Below, in pieces: positions 15,008-22,672 of a stretch of 29,236 bases of DNA (position 1 is the stretch's first letter; every line of letters starts with the position of its first letter). Source of the stretch: an uncultured Collinsella sp. (GTDB taxonomy: Bacteria > Actinomycetota > Coriobacteriia > Coriobacteriales > Coriobacteriaceae); assembly GCA_900542325.1 (NCBI GenBank), contig UQMY01000030.1:1-29236 (forward strand), in the 5' to 3' direction. The notes beneath the pieces were generated by a model, which was not told where the DNA came from, did not search any database, and was given only the letters and a program-made list of their open reading frames with translations. Both the position numbers and the translations under genes were made by a program.

Positions 15008-16186
15008 ATGAACGTACTTGTTGTCAACGCCGGCAGCTCGAGCCTTAAATATCAGCTTTTGGATACCGATACCCGCGAGGTTTTCGCCAAGGGCAACTGC
15101 GAGCGTATCGGCTCGGAGATGGGCATCTTTGGCCACTCCGAGAACGGTGGTGCCAAGCTGACCGAGGAGATTCCTTTTCCCGATCATCGCTGCGCCATTG
15201 CGCGCGTGCTCGAGGAGCTCGAGAAGACCGACTTTACGATCGATGGCATCGGCCACCGTATCGTTCAGGGTGGCTGGCACTTCGATGATTCCGCGGTCGT
15301 CGACGATGAGGTCATGGCTAAGATTCTTGAGGTTGCACCGCTCGCCCCGCTGCACAATTACGGCGAGGCCGCGGCAATCGAATATTGCCGCGAGAAGTAT
15401 CCGGAGCTGCCCAACGTGGCCGTCTTCGACACCTCGTTCCACATGACCATGCCCGAGGTTGCCTACACCTATGCGCTGCCCAAGGACGTGTGCGACAAGT
15501 ACCACGTGCGCAAGTACGGCGCCCACGGTACGAGCCACCGCTACGAGTGGATGATGGCCAAGGAGATTCTGGGCTCGCGCTGCCACCGCCTGCTCTCGTG
15601 CCATTTGGGCAACGGCGCCTCGCTTGCCGCCATCGAGGATGGTGTGTGCCGCGACACCACGATGGGTCTCACACCGCTCGACGGCCTGATGATGGGTACC
15701 CGTTGCGGTTCCATCGACCCGGCCACTGTGTGCTATCTGCAGCGCGAGGGCGGCTACAGTTACCAGGAAGTCGACGACATGATGAACAAGCAGTCCGGTC
15801 TGCTTGCCATCTCGGGTATCTCCAACGATGCCCGTGACATTCGTACGCGCGCTTCCGAGGGTGACGAGCGCTGCCTGCTCGCCTTCGATATGTTCGCATA
15901 CAAGGCCATGCAGCAGGCTGGTTCCATGATTGCCTCCATGGCGGGCGTGGACACCATTACCTTTACCGCCGGCATCGGCGAGAATGACTGGTCGATCCGC
16001 AAGGCCTTCTGCGACTGCTTTGAGTGGCTGGGCGTGCGCATCGACAACAACAAGAACCGCGAGGCCGTGGGCAACGGCCCACAGGTCATCAGCGCCGCCG
16101 GCTCTTCCGTCACGGTCATGGTCATCCCCACCGACGAGGAATACATGATCGCCCACGACGTCGAGCGTCTGACCGCGAATAACTAG
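15008..16186 (+). CDS. ackA: Acetate kinase, second copy (canonical motifs)
   Basis: Same reaction as the upstream paralogue. The 392 aa align with it from end to end without apparent gaps, so the pair arose by tandem duplication. Here the motifs are the common ones: HLGNGAS (N202), HGTSH (H177), GIGEN (N327), with DTSFHMTMPE, MGTRCGSIDPA and IPTDEE. Both copies share GAHGTS and GHRIVQGGW, which differ slightly from textbook AckA. AAGGAG gives the ribosome site. A strong terminator follows. It lies tail to tail with pta, which supplies acetyl phosphate. Confidence 0.95.
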   Translation: MNVLVVNAGSSSLKYQLLDTDTREVFAKGNCERIGSEMGIFGHSENGGAKLTEEIPFPDHRCAIARVLEELEKTDFTIDGIGHRIVQGGWHFDDSAVVDDEVMAKILEVAPLAPLHNYGEAAAIEYCREKYPELPNVAVFDTSFHMTMPEVAYTYALPKDVCDKYHVRKYGAHGTSHRYEWMMAKEILGSRCHRLLSCHLGNGASLAAIEDGVCRDTTMGLTPLDGLMMGTRCGSIDPATVCYLQREGGYSYQEVDDMMNKQSGLLAISGISNDARDIRTRASEGDERCLLAFDMFAYKAMQQAGSMIASMAGVDTITFTAGIGENDWSIRKAFCDCFEWLGVRIDNNKNREAVGNGPQVISAAGSSVTVMVIPTDEEYMIAHDVERLTANN

Positions 16187-16208
16187 TGCGTTCGCTTGCG
16201 ATTGAACG

Positions 16209-16244
16209 AAAGGCCTCCTGAGCAGCAGCTCAGGAGGCCTTTTT
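16209..16244 (+). terminator. Terminator of the second acetate kinase gene
   Basis: A perfect 15-bp stem (16209-16223 with 16228-16242), AGCA loop, and five T residues (16240-16244), 22 bases past the stop codon. Confidence 0.93.
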
Positions 16245-16392
16245 GCTAGCAGGCGGAAATTCCAGTCCCAAAGTGATCATCACCAGTAACGCCTGCGCTC
16301 CCAGCAACGACACCCATCCATTCAGATCCTCAGCCCCAGCTCGTAGCCAAGCCGCCGTCCACTCCAGATGCCCTAATTGCTACGTAGCGGTA
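16245..16392. other. Intergenic stretch with no recognised feature
   Basis: Part of a gap of about 350 bases between the convergent ackA2 and pta genes. This stretch holds no convincing gene, no ribosome site and no strong hairpin. It joins the ackA2 terminator on the left to the long nested repeat on the right. Confidence 0.5.
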
Positions 16393-16523
16393 GAAGGCCG
16401 TACGGGCTAACCCCTGAAAACAATCCGCAGACCAGAAACGCCCCCGTTCGTAGCTCCGAAGGAGCAGAACGGGGGCGTTTCATTGGTCGAGGACGTTTTC
16501 AGGGGTTAGCCCGTACGGCCTTC
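16393..16523. repeat. Nested inverted repeat around the pta terminator
   Basis: The outer arms are a perfect 29-bp inverted repeat (16393-16421 with 16495-16523), separated by 73 bases. The right arm ends 15 bases past the pta stop. The middle holds a full terminator hairpin. Total length is 131 bases. A single 29-bp perfect arm pair is far beyond what a terminator needs. Confidence 0.9.
16435..16481 (-). terminator. pta terminator inside the nested repeat
   Basis: A perfect 15-bp stem (16435-16449 with 16467-16481), itself holding a small GCTCC-GAA-GGAGC hairpin. Extra pairs at 16431-16434 and 16484-16487 extend it. Only short T/A runs follow, so it may work in both directions for the convergent genes. 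Confidence 0.8.
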
Positions 16524-16538
16524 GGGCGAGTGCGTGCG

Positions 16539-17519
16539 CTACTCAGCCATCTGAGCCTGGACGGCGGTGATGGCTACGACACCCACGATGTCGTCGGCAG
16601 AGCAGCCGCGCGACAGGTCGTTGACCGGCTTGGCGATGCCCTGCAGGATGGGGCCGTAGGCGTCAGCGCCGGCGAAGCGCTGGACCAGCTTGTAGCCGAT
16701 GTTGCCGGCCTCGAGGTCGGGGAACACGAGCACGTTGGCCTTACCGGCGACGGAGGAGCCGGGAGCCTTGAGCTGGGCGACGGTGGGGACGATAGCAGCA
16801 TCGAGCTGCAGGTCGCCGTCGATGGCGAGCTCGGGTGCCTTCTCCTTGCAGAACTTCACGGCCTCCTGGACCTTCTTGGCGACCTCGCCACCGGCGGAGC
16901 CCATGGTGGAGTAGGAGAGCATGGCCACGTGCGGCTCAACATTGCCCATAAAGGTGGACCAGGAGTGGGCCGAGGCGATGGCGATCTCGGAGAGCTCGTC
17001 GGAGGACGGGTTGATGTTGAGGCCGCAGTCGGCGAAGATCAGCGTACCGTCGGTGCCGAATTGCGGGGTGTCGGTGCACATCACGAAGAAGGCCGAGACC
17101 AGCTTGGTGCCCGGGGCAGTCTTGAGGATCTGCAGCGCGGGGCGCAGGGTGTCGGCGGTGGAGTGGCAGGCACCGGAGACCAGGCCGTCGGCATCGCCCA
17201 TCTTGACCATCATGGTGCCAAAGTAGGTGGCGTCCATCACCTGGGCACGAGCCTGCTCGATGGTGACGCCCTTCTTGGCGCGGAGCTCGGCAAACTTCTG
17301 CGCGTACTCCTCGTGCTTCTCGGCGTTGCGCGGGTCGATGACGGTGGCGCCGGGAACATCGATCTCGTCGGGGTTGCCCAGGATGACGAGCTTTGCCAGG
17401 CCCTCCTCGATGATTTTGTTTGCCGCGACGATGGTACGCGGATCCTCGCCCTCGGGCAGGACGATCGTCTTAAGGTCGGCCTTGGCGGCAGACTTCATAC
17501 GGTTTAGGAAATCGCTCAT
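16539..17519 (-). CDS. pta: Phosphate acetyltransferase
   Basis: Converts acetyl-CoA and phosphate to acetyl phosphate, feeding the neighbouring acetate kinases. The 326-aa protein is the short, single-domain PTA_PTB type, without the regulatory N-terminal region. Family features include the N-terminal KTIVLPEGEDPRT, GLVSGACHSTADTLRPALQ, FADCGLNINPSSDEL, MLSYSTMGSA, NVLVFPDLEAGNIGYKL and GPILQGIAKPVNDLSRGC. AAGGAG is the ribosome site. It faces ackA2 tail to tail, an unusual layout, since pta and ackA are often one operon; separate promoters are implied. Codon use suggests high expression. Confidence 0.97.
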   Translation of the reverse strand: MSDFLNRMKSAAKADLKTIVLPEGEDPRTIVAANKIIEEGLAKLVILGNPDEIDVPGATVIDPRNAEKHEEYAQKFAELRAKKGVTIEQARAQVMDATYFGTMMVKMGDADGLVSGACHSTADTLRPALQILKTAPGTKLVSAFFVMCTDTPQFGTDGTLIFADCGLNINPSSDELSEIAIASAHSWSTFMGNVEPHVAMLSYSTMGSAGGEVAKKVQEAVKFCKEKAPELAIDGDLQLDAAIVPTVAQLKAPGSSVAGKANVLVFPDLEAGNIGYKLVQRFAGADAYGPILQGIAKPVNDLSRGCSADDIVGVVAITAVQAQMAE

Positions 17520-17571
17520 GATACTCCTTACAAGCGTTTCGCTAAGCTCCAGGCCCTCGGCTGTACACGAA

Positions 17572-17594
17572 TAAACCCGCTGCTAGCGGGTTTA
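17572..17594. promoter_or_regulatory. Hairpin between divergent pta and glf
   Basis: A perfect 10-bp stem (17572-17581 with 17585-17594) with a 3-base loop, about 52 bases upstream of the pta start. There is no long T-run on either strand. It could be a pta leader structure or an insulating terminator between divergent promoters. Confidence 0.5.
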
Positions 17595-17666
17595 CCTTTC
17601 AATAATGTACGCCGCGGTGCTTGAGCTTTCCTTGTGTGGCAAGCTCATTATAGGACGCATTAGCGC

Positions 17667-17672
17667 TATAAT
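17667..17672 (+). promoter_or_regulatory. Candidate -10 of the glf promoter
   Basis: A perfect TATAAT, 80 bases upstream of glf. No good -35 is visible. A TCTCGA/TCGAGA inverted repeat lies a little downstream (about 17688-17706) and might be an operator. Confidence 0.4.
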
Positions 17673-17751
17673 CGCTCTGATAAATATGTCTCGACGTATG
17701 TTCGAGAAAAAGCCCAGTTAAAAAGCGTGTGGCTTTTGACAAGGAGTATCG

Positions 17752-18954
17752 ATGCAGATTACCTCAGGCCTGCCTGAAGGCTTTAATGCCGGTGCGTACG
17801 ACATGATCGTTGTCGGCGCCGGTTATGCCGGTGCCGTTTGCGCCCGCCGTCTTGCCGAAACTATCGGCTATCGTGTTGCCGTTTTGGAGCGTCGCGGCCA
17901 CATCGCGGGTAATGCCTACGACCGCACTGACGAGGCCGGAATCCTGGTCCACGAGTACGGTCCGCACATCTATCACACTTTTAACGAGCGCGTCCATAAC
18001 TTCCTGTCGCGCTTTACCAAGTGGACGGACTACCAGCACAAGGTGCTCGCCAACATCAACGGCACCCTCATGCCCGTACCCTTTAACCATGCGAGCCTCA
18101 AGCTCGCCTTTGGCGATGAGCGCGGCGAGGAGCTGTACCAAAAGCTCGTGGAGACCTTTGGCAAGGACGTCAAGGTGCCCATTATGGAGCTGCGCAAGAA
18201 GAACGACCCGGATCTTGCCGAGGTCGCCGATTATGTCTATGAGAACGTCTTTTTGCATTACACCATGAAGCAGTGGGGCCAGACGCCCGACCAGATCGAC
18301 CCCTCGATCACCGGCCGCGTTCCCGTCTTTGTGGGCGATGACGATCGCTACTTCCCGCAGGCTCCTTTCCAGGGCATGCCGCAGGACGGCTATACCGCGC
18401 TGTTCGAGCATATGCTCGATCACGATCTGATCGACGTATTCTGTGACGTAGACGCCCGTGACCTCTTTGAAATCGACGAGACCACCGTCAAGATCGACGG
18501 CAAGGTCTATGGTGGCGAGATCGTCTACACCGGTCCGCTCGACGAGCTGTTTAACCTCGACCTGGGCGCGCTGCCGTACCGCACGCTCGATATGAAGTTC
18601 GAGACGCTCGATATGGACCAGTTCCAGCCCGTGGGCACCGTCAACTACACCACGAGCGAGGACTATACGCGCATCACCGAGTTCAAGAACATGACCGGTC
18701 AGGTTTTGCCCGGCAAGACCACCATCATGAAGGAGTATTCCAAGGCATATACGCCCGGCTCGGGCGAGACGCCGTACTACGCCATCCTGGAGCCTGAGAA
18801 CCGTGAGCTCTACGAGCGCTACCTTGAGCGCGTCCAGAACCTGACGAACTTCCACCCAGTGGGTCGTCTGGCCGAGTATCGTTACTACGATATGGACGCC
18901 GTGACCAATTCTGCCCTCGATCTTTCGGATGAGATTATCGCCTGCCATGCATAA
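17752..18954 (+). CDS. glf: UDP-galactopyranose mutase
   Basis: An FAD enzyme that converts UDP-galactopyranose to UDP-galactofuranose for surface polysaccharides. The 400-aa protein has the dinucleotide fold at IVVGAGYAGAVCARR (19-33), followed by the ERRGHIAGNAYD, EYGPHIYHT and NGTLMPVPFN segments, the HYTMKQWGQTPDQ region and VPVFVGDDDRYFPQAPFQ, all typical of prokaryotic Glf. AAGGAG precedes the start. The gene overlaps the following glycosyltransferase by 8 bases, which suggests that this transferase adds the galactofuranose made here. Confidence 0.97.
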   Translation: MQITSGLPEGFNAGAYDMIVVGAGYAGAVCARRLAETIGYRVAVLERRGHIAGNAYDRTDEAGILVHEYGPHIYHTFNERVHNFLSRFTKWTDYQHKVLANINGTLMPVPFNHASLKLAFGDERGEELYQKLVETFGKDVKVPIMELRKKNDPDLAEVADYVYENVFLHYTMKQWGQTPDQIDPSITGRVPVFVGDDDRYFPQAPFQGMPQDGYTALFEHMLDHDLIDVFCDVDARDLFEIDETTVKIDGKVYGGEIVYTGPLDELFNLDLGALPYRTLDMKFETLDMDQFQPVGTVNYTTSEDYTRITEFKNMTGQVLPGKTTIMKEYSKAYTPGSGETPYYAILEPENRELYERYLERVQNLTNFHPVGRLAEYRYYDMDAVTNSALDLSDEIIACHA

Positions 18955-19978
18955 AGTCATAACATTCGGTATTCCCTCGTATAACGCCGCCAAGGATATG
19001 GACCATTGCATCACCTCCATCTTGGAGGGGAGCAATTACGCCACCGATATCGAGATTATCGTGGTGGACGACGGCTCCAAGGACGAGACGGCCGCCAAGG
19101 CCGACGAGTGGGAGGCCCGTTATCCTGGAATCATCCGCGCGGTGCACCAGGAGAATGGCGGCCACGGTATCGCCGTCCTCTCGGGCCTGCGTGAGGCGCA
19201 TGGTACGTACTATAAGGTCGTTGACTCGGACGACTGGCTCGACGGTGCGGCGCTTTCGACCATGCTGTCGATTCTGCGTGGCTTTGAGGAGCGCGACCAG
19301 CGCGTCGACCTGTTTATCTCGAACTACGTGTACGAGAAGGTTTACGAGGGCACGCATACCGCTATTGGCTACAAGTTTGCCCTGCCGCGCAAAAAGATTT
19401 TCTCTTGGGACCAGATCGGACACTTCCGTCCCGATCAGAACCTGCTTATGCACAGCCTGTGCTATCGCACCGATGTGCTGCGTGAGTCCAATCTGCCTAT
19501 GCCGGCACACACGTTCTACGTGGATAATATCTACGCATACGTGCCGCTGCCGCGCTGCAAGACCATGTACTACGCCGACATCGACCTCTATCGCTACTTT
19601 ATCGGTCGCGAGGGCCAGAGCGTCAATGAGGCCACGATGGTCAAGCGCCTGGGCCAGCAGTTCCGCGTAACGCGCATCATGATGGAATCGTTCCACCTGT
19701 ACCAGGACGTTGAGTCCTCGCGTCTGCGTTCGTACATGATGGGCTACTTCACCATGATGATGGCTATTTGCTCGGTGCTCACCAAGCTTTCCGAGGAAGA
19801 TTGTGCCGATGAGCGCCTGAAGACGCTGTGGAAGGACCTGAAGGAGTACGACGAGCGCATGTATCGTCGCGCTCGCTACGGCGTGGTCGGATTCTTTACC
19901 AACCTGCATGGACGGGCCGGAGACAAAACCACACTCGGCCTATACCATCTTGCCTCAAAGATCTTCAAATTCAACTAG
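18947..19978 (+). CDS. Glycosyltransferase family 2
   Basis: A GT-A fold inverting sugar transferase on the cytoplasmic side, 343 aa. It starts with the family pattern ITFGIPSYNAAKDMDHC, then IEIIVVDDGSKDETAAK (nucleotide-sugar binding) and the D-x-D-like VDSDDWLDGAAL; the C-terminal half is mainly helical. I placed the start at ATG 18947, inside the last codons of glf, because it gives the usual N-terminus; ATG 18929 is also possible. Acceptor and donor are unknown, but coupling to glf points to UDP-galactofuranose. The last codons of this gene take part in an inverted repeat whose other arm is 160 bases downstream. Confidence 0.92.
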   Translation: MHKVITFGIPSYNAAKDMDHCITSILEGSNYATDIEIIVVDDGSKDETAAKADEWEARYPGIIRAVHQENGGHGIAVLSGLREAHGTYYKVVDSDDWLDGAALSTMLSILRGFEERDQRVDLFISNYVYEKVYEGTHTAIGYKFALPRKKIFSWDQIGHFRPDQNLLMHSLCYRTDVLRESNLPMPAHTFYVDNIYAYVPLPRCKTMYYADIDLYRYFIGREGQSVNEATMVKRLGQQFRVTRIMMESFHLYQDVESSRLRSYMMGYFTMMMAICSVLTKLSEEDCADERLKTLWKDLKEYDERMYRRARYGVVGFFTNLHGRAGDKTTLGLYHLASKIFKFN

Positions 19979-20155
19979 CACAGAAATGCTCGGGTAACGG
20001 GGACCCCTGGTCCTTAACTTGCTACTTCGAACAGTCCTGCGCAAGACGGAGGCGCCACTGGCGCCTCCTTTGCGTGCGGAACTCGTATCAAGTTAAGGAC
20101 CAGGGGTCCTCTGCTATGTCTCGCTTTATGTCAGCAAGCTGAATTTGAAGATCTT
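19958..20155. repeat. Triple nested inverted repeat after the glycosyltransferase gene
   Basis: The outermost pair (19958-19973 with 20140-20155) is a perfect 16 bp and one arm is the 3' coding end of the glycosyltransferase; pairing continues imperfectly through the stop codon. The middle pair (20001-20021 with 20089-20109) is a perfect 21 bp with a 67-base spacer. The centre is a terminator-like hairpin. Lies between two convergent genes. Confidence 0.88.
20048..20068 (+). terminator. Central hairpin of the glycosyltransferase 3' element
   Basis: A perfect 9-bp GC-rich stem (20048-20056 with 20060-20068), ACT loop, extended by CGCAA/TTGCG pairing outside short mismatches. Only TTT follows. 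Probably stops the glf-glycosyltransferase transcript. Confidence 0.65.
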
Positions 20156-20202
20156 CGACGCGTGGTACAAAGGGGCCTGGGCTGAAAAGAATTTGGTTGG
20201 TA

Positions 20203-20331
20203 GTCGGTCGGAGGCGGGCGGACGTTACGTTTGTCGCGAGTTCCGCATGCAAAGAAGGCCACTTAATTTGGCCTTCGTCTTGCATAGGACTGTAGAGCAG
20301 CAAACGTAACGCCCGCCCGCCTCCGACCGAC
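20203..20331. repeat. Nested inverted repeat before the P1 peptidase 3' end
   Basis: The outer arms (20203-20233 with 20301-20331) match at 30 of 31 positions with a 67-base spacer. Inside, GAAGGCCA/TGGCCTTC (20254-20261 with 20269-20276) and ATGCAA/TTGCAT (20247-20252 with 20280-20285) form one central stem. The element lies 12 bases beyond the P1 peptidase stop and probably terminates it; the sequence is unrelated to the neighbouring nested repeat. Confidence 0.88.
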
Positions 20332-20343
20332 GGTCGAGTGAAG

Positions 20344-21345
20344 TTACTTCGCGGCGCCGGGGATGCCGTGGGAGGTTTTGGCGGTTTTGGCTCCGTTTAC
20401 GATGGCGGTCTGTAGGGCCCTTACGGCGAGCATGCCCAGCAGGTCTAGGGGAACGGTGGCGCTTGTCTGAGCGTCTAGTTTGCCGCTGGCGAGGGTGTAG
20501 ATGGTGTCGCCGTCGTTGGTGGTGTGCGTGGGGCGGATGGCGTGCGCATAGGCGTCTGCGGCCATTTGGGACACCTTGGTGGCCTGAGCCTTGGTGAGCT
20601 CAACGTTGGTGACGATGCAGCTGATGGTGGTGTTGGTGCGGTCGAGCGGCATTTGCATGGAGCCGGCGGCGGCAAAGGCTGCGAGCTCCATGTCGACGAT
20701 CTGGTCGCTATCGGCTGAGGTGCGCATGCCGGCGACCCACTCGCCGGTGAGGGGGTCGACAACGTTGCCGCAGGCGTTGACCGAAACCACGGCGCCTACC
20801 TTAACGGGACCGAGCGCCACGGCGGCAGTGCCAAGGCCGGCCTTCATGCAGGTGGCAGGGCCCATGAGCTTACCTACGGTGGCACCGGTGCCGGCGCCCA
20901 CATTGCCTTGCTCGAGCGTGGTGGGGGTGTTGTCGAGTGCCTCGCGCACGGCGGCGATGCCGGCCTCTATGTCGGGGCGTACGGTGGGGTCGCCAAAGGC
21001 AAGGTCGAAGATACAGCTGGAGCACACGATGGGCACCTGCGTGGGGCCGACGGACAGACCAATGCCGCGGCTCTCGAGTTCGCGAGCGACGCCGCTTGCA
21101 GCCTCGAGGCCAAAGGCCGATCCGCCCGAAAGGCAGACGGCGTGAACCTTGTCGACGGTGTTCTCGGGTCGCAGCAGGTCGGTTTCGCGCGATGCTGGAG
21201 CACCGCCGCGAACGTCAACGCCGCCGGTGGCACCCTCGGGCGCCACGATTACGGTGCAGCCGGTGCCAGCCTCCTCGTCCGTATAGTTGCCAAAGCAAAA
21301 GCCATCGACATTGCAAACATCGATGGCTTCGAGCAGTGTGTCCAT
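20344..21345 (-). CDS. P1 family peptidase (S58, NylC/DmpA-like)
   Basis: An N-terminal nucleophile amidohydrolase of peptidase family S58. Members cut themselves to expose the catalytic residue and then act as aminopeptidases or amidases. The 333 aa carry the family pieces AVCLSGGSAFGLEAASGV, GNVGAGTGATVGK and, near residue 235, a DRTNTTISCIVTN segment; the N-T bond there matches the self-cleavage site described for NylC. The real start is ATG 21345, with AGGAG; the frame is open for 95 more codons upstream but these run through the terminator of maf. A small CCGGGC/GCCCGG hairpin lies in its leader (21368-21384). Natural substrate unknown. Confidence 0.9.
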   Translation of the reverse strand: MDTLLEAIDVCNVDGFCFGNYTDEEAGTGCTVIVAPEGATGGVDVRGGAPASRETDLLRPENTVDKVHAVCLSGGSAFGLEAASGVARELESRGIGLSVGPTQVPIVCSSCIFDLAFGDPTVRPDIEAGIAAVREALDNTPTTLEQGNVGAGTGATVGKLMGPATCMKAGLGTAAVALGPVKVGAVVSVNACGNVVDPLTGEWVAGMRTSADSDQIVDMELAAFAAAGSMQMPLDRTNTTISCIVTNVELTKAQATKVSQMAADAYAHAIRPTHTTNDGDTIYTLASGKLDAQTSATVPLDLLGMLAVRALQTAIVNGAKTAKTSHGIPGAAK

Positions 21346-21414
21346 GTTTTCTCCTATCGGTTTTCCGCCGGGCCTTATGCCCGGTCGGGATCCGTACGGT
21401 ACGGCAAAATTGTA

Positions 21415-21437
21415 GGCGCTGGGGGATAACCAGCGCC
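21415..21437 (-). terminator. Terminator after maf
   Basis: A perfect 8-bp stem (21415-21422 with 21430-21437) with a 7-base loop, just past the maf stop; ACAATTTT follows on the minus strand, a weak T-rich tail. Confidence 0.55.
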
Positions 21438-21445
21438 AGATGCAA

Positions 21446-22027
21446 TTACGAGAGTTTTTGAATCGCGCGTGCGACGCGAGCGATGGGCAAGCCCACCACG
21501 TTGTAGAAGTCACCCGAAATGTCGTGCACAAGCATGCGGCCGCCTGTGCCTTGGATGCCGTAGGCCCCGGCCTTGTCCATGGGTTCGCCGGAGGCAACAT
21601 AGCGCTCGATCTGCTCTTCGGTAAGCTCATAGAACGTCACGTCGGTCACATCGACAAACGACAGGCTCTCGGCGGCATGCGGAGCGGCCGTGTCGCCTGC
21701 CTTAACGATGCAGACGCCGGTTGCGACCTGGTGCGTGCGGCCCGAAAGCTCGCGGAGCATGGTGCGCGCCTCGTCCTCGGTTGCCGGCTTGCCCAGAATC
21801 TTGCCATCGAAGGTGACAATAGTATCGGCCGCGACGGTCAGTTCGTTGGGCTCGGCATGCTCGGCGGCAACGGCGGCGGCTTTGGCGCGTGCTAAGCGTT
21901 CAACGAGCGTAAGCGGGGCCTCACCATCAAAAGGCGTTTCGTCGATATCTGCGGGAATCACGCGAATGTCATAGCCTGCCTCGCGCATCAACTCGATGCG
22001 GCGCGGTGATTGCGAAGCCAAAATCAT
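21446..22027 (-). CDS. maf: Maf family nucleotide pyrophosphatase
   Basis: Hydrolyses non-canonical or modified nucleoside triphosphates, keeping dTTP/UTP pools clean (YhdE type) and linked to septum control. The 193 aa have the full pattern: LASQSPRRIELM at the start, ADTIVTFDGKILGKP, a conserved GRTHQVATGV and the MDKAGAYGIQG near the end. The ATG overlaps the stop of the upstream DJ-1 gene (ATGA), so the two are translated together. The following terminator ends the transcript. Confidence 0.95.
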   Translation of the reverse strand: MILASQSPRRIELMREAGYDIRVIPADIDETPFDGEAPLTLVERLARAKAAAVAAEHAEPNELTVAADTIVTFDGKILGKPATEDEARTMLRELSGRTHQVATGVCIVKAGDTAAPHAAESLSFVDVTDVTFYELTEEQIERYVASGEPMDKAGAYGIQGTGGRMLVHDISGDFYNVVGLPIARVARAIQKLS

Positions 22028-22566
22028 AGCTGAATGCCCTCGGCGACCTTCTCGACGGCCTTGTCGCCGGCGAGTGTGCGCAGCAGCTCAAGCGCAAAGG
22101 GGAGCGACTGGGCCATGCCGCTGGCGGTGATGATGTTGCCGTCTTGCGTAACCTTCTCGCCGGTATAGGCGCCTTCGGGGAAGCTTTTCTCAAAGCCAGG
22201 GAAGCACGTGGCCTGGCGCCCCTCGAGTAGGTCGAGCTCGCCCAGGATAAACGGGGCGGCGCAGATGGCGGCAACGTGCTTGGTCGCGGCGAACTCGCAG
22301 ACCACGTCGCAGACGCGCTGATCGGCGCGCAGGTTGGTGGCACCGGGCAGGCCGCCGGGCAGCACGACGCAGTCGTACTCGTCAAAGTTGATCTCATCAA
22401 AGAGCGCATCGCAGGTCACGGGGATCTGCAGCGAGCTTACGACCTCACGCGTGGGCATGATCGAGACGAGCGTGGCACGCACGCCGCCGCGACGCATGAC
22501 ATCGACCATGGTCAAGCATTCAATAGTTTCAAAGCCATCGGCGGCGAGAACGGCAACGCTGGGCAT
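22024..22566 (-). CDS. DJ-1/PfpI family protein
   Basis: A class I glutamine amidotransferase-like protein of the DJ-1/ThiJ/YajL group, 180 aa. Features: VAVLAADGFETIECLTMVDV with the conserved Glu, CVVLPGGLPGATNL, and the nucleophile-elbow AAICAAPFIL with the reactive Cys. Members act in protein or metabolite repair or stress defence; the exact role cannot be told. Start ATG 22566 has AAAGGA; longer readings lack conservation. It overlaps maf by 4 bases, so both sit in one operon, and both can be seen as cleaning enzymes. Confidence 0.93.
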   Translation of the reverse strand: MPSVAVLAADGFETIECLTMVDVMRRGGVRATLVSIMPTREVVSSLQIPVTCDALFDEINFDEYDCVVLPGGLPGATNLRADQRVCDVVCEFAATKHVAAICAAPFILGELDLLEGRQATCFPGFEKSFPEGAYTGEKVTQDGNIITASGMAQSLPFALELLRTLAGDKAVEKVAEGIQL

Positions 22567-22672
22567 GAGGGTTCCTTTCATAGGCGGCATACAATTAGCC
22601 GTCTTATACCCCGAAGACCTCCGCTTGCCACGCTCGATTTCCCAATGATTTTTCTGAGCAATGATTAAGTGG

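Noticed and set aside
20001..20331. The nested repeats as transposon-like MITEs
   Set aside because: The arms of different elements share no sequence and no target-site duplications were seen, so a common transposable family is not supported.
21346..21630. Possible 95-residue N-terminal extension of the P1 peptidase
   Set aside because: The extension crosses the maf terminator and part of maf itself, and ATG 21345 has a good AGGAG and the expected family start.
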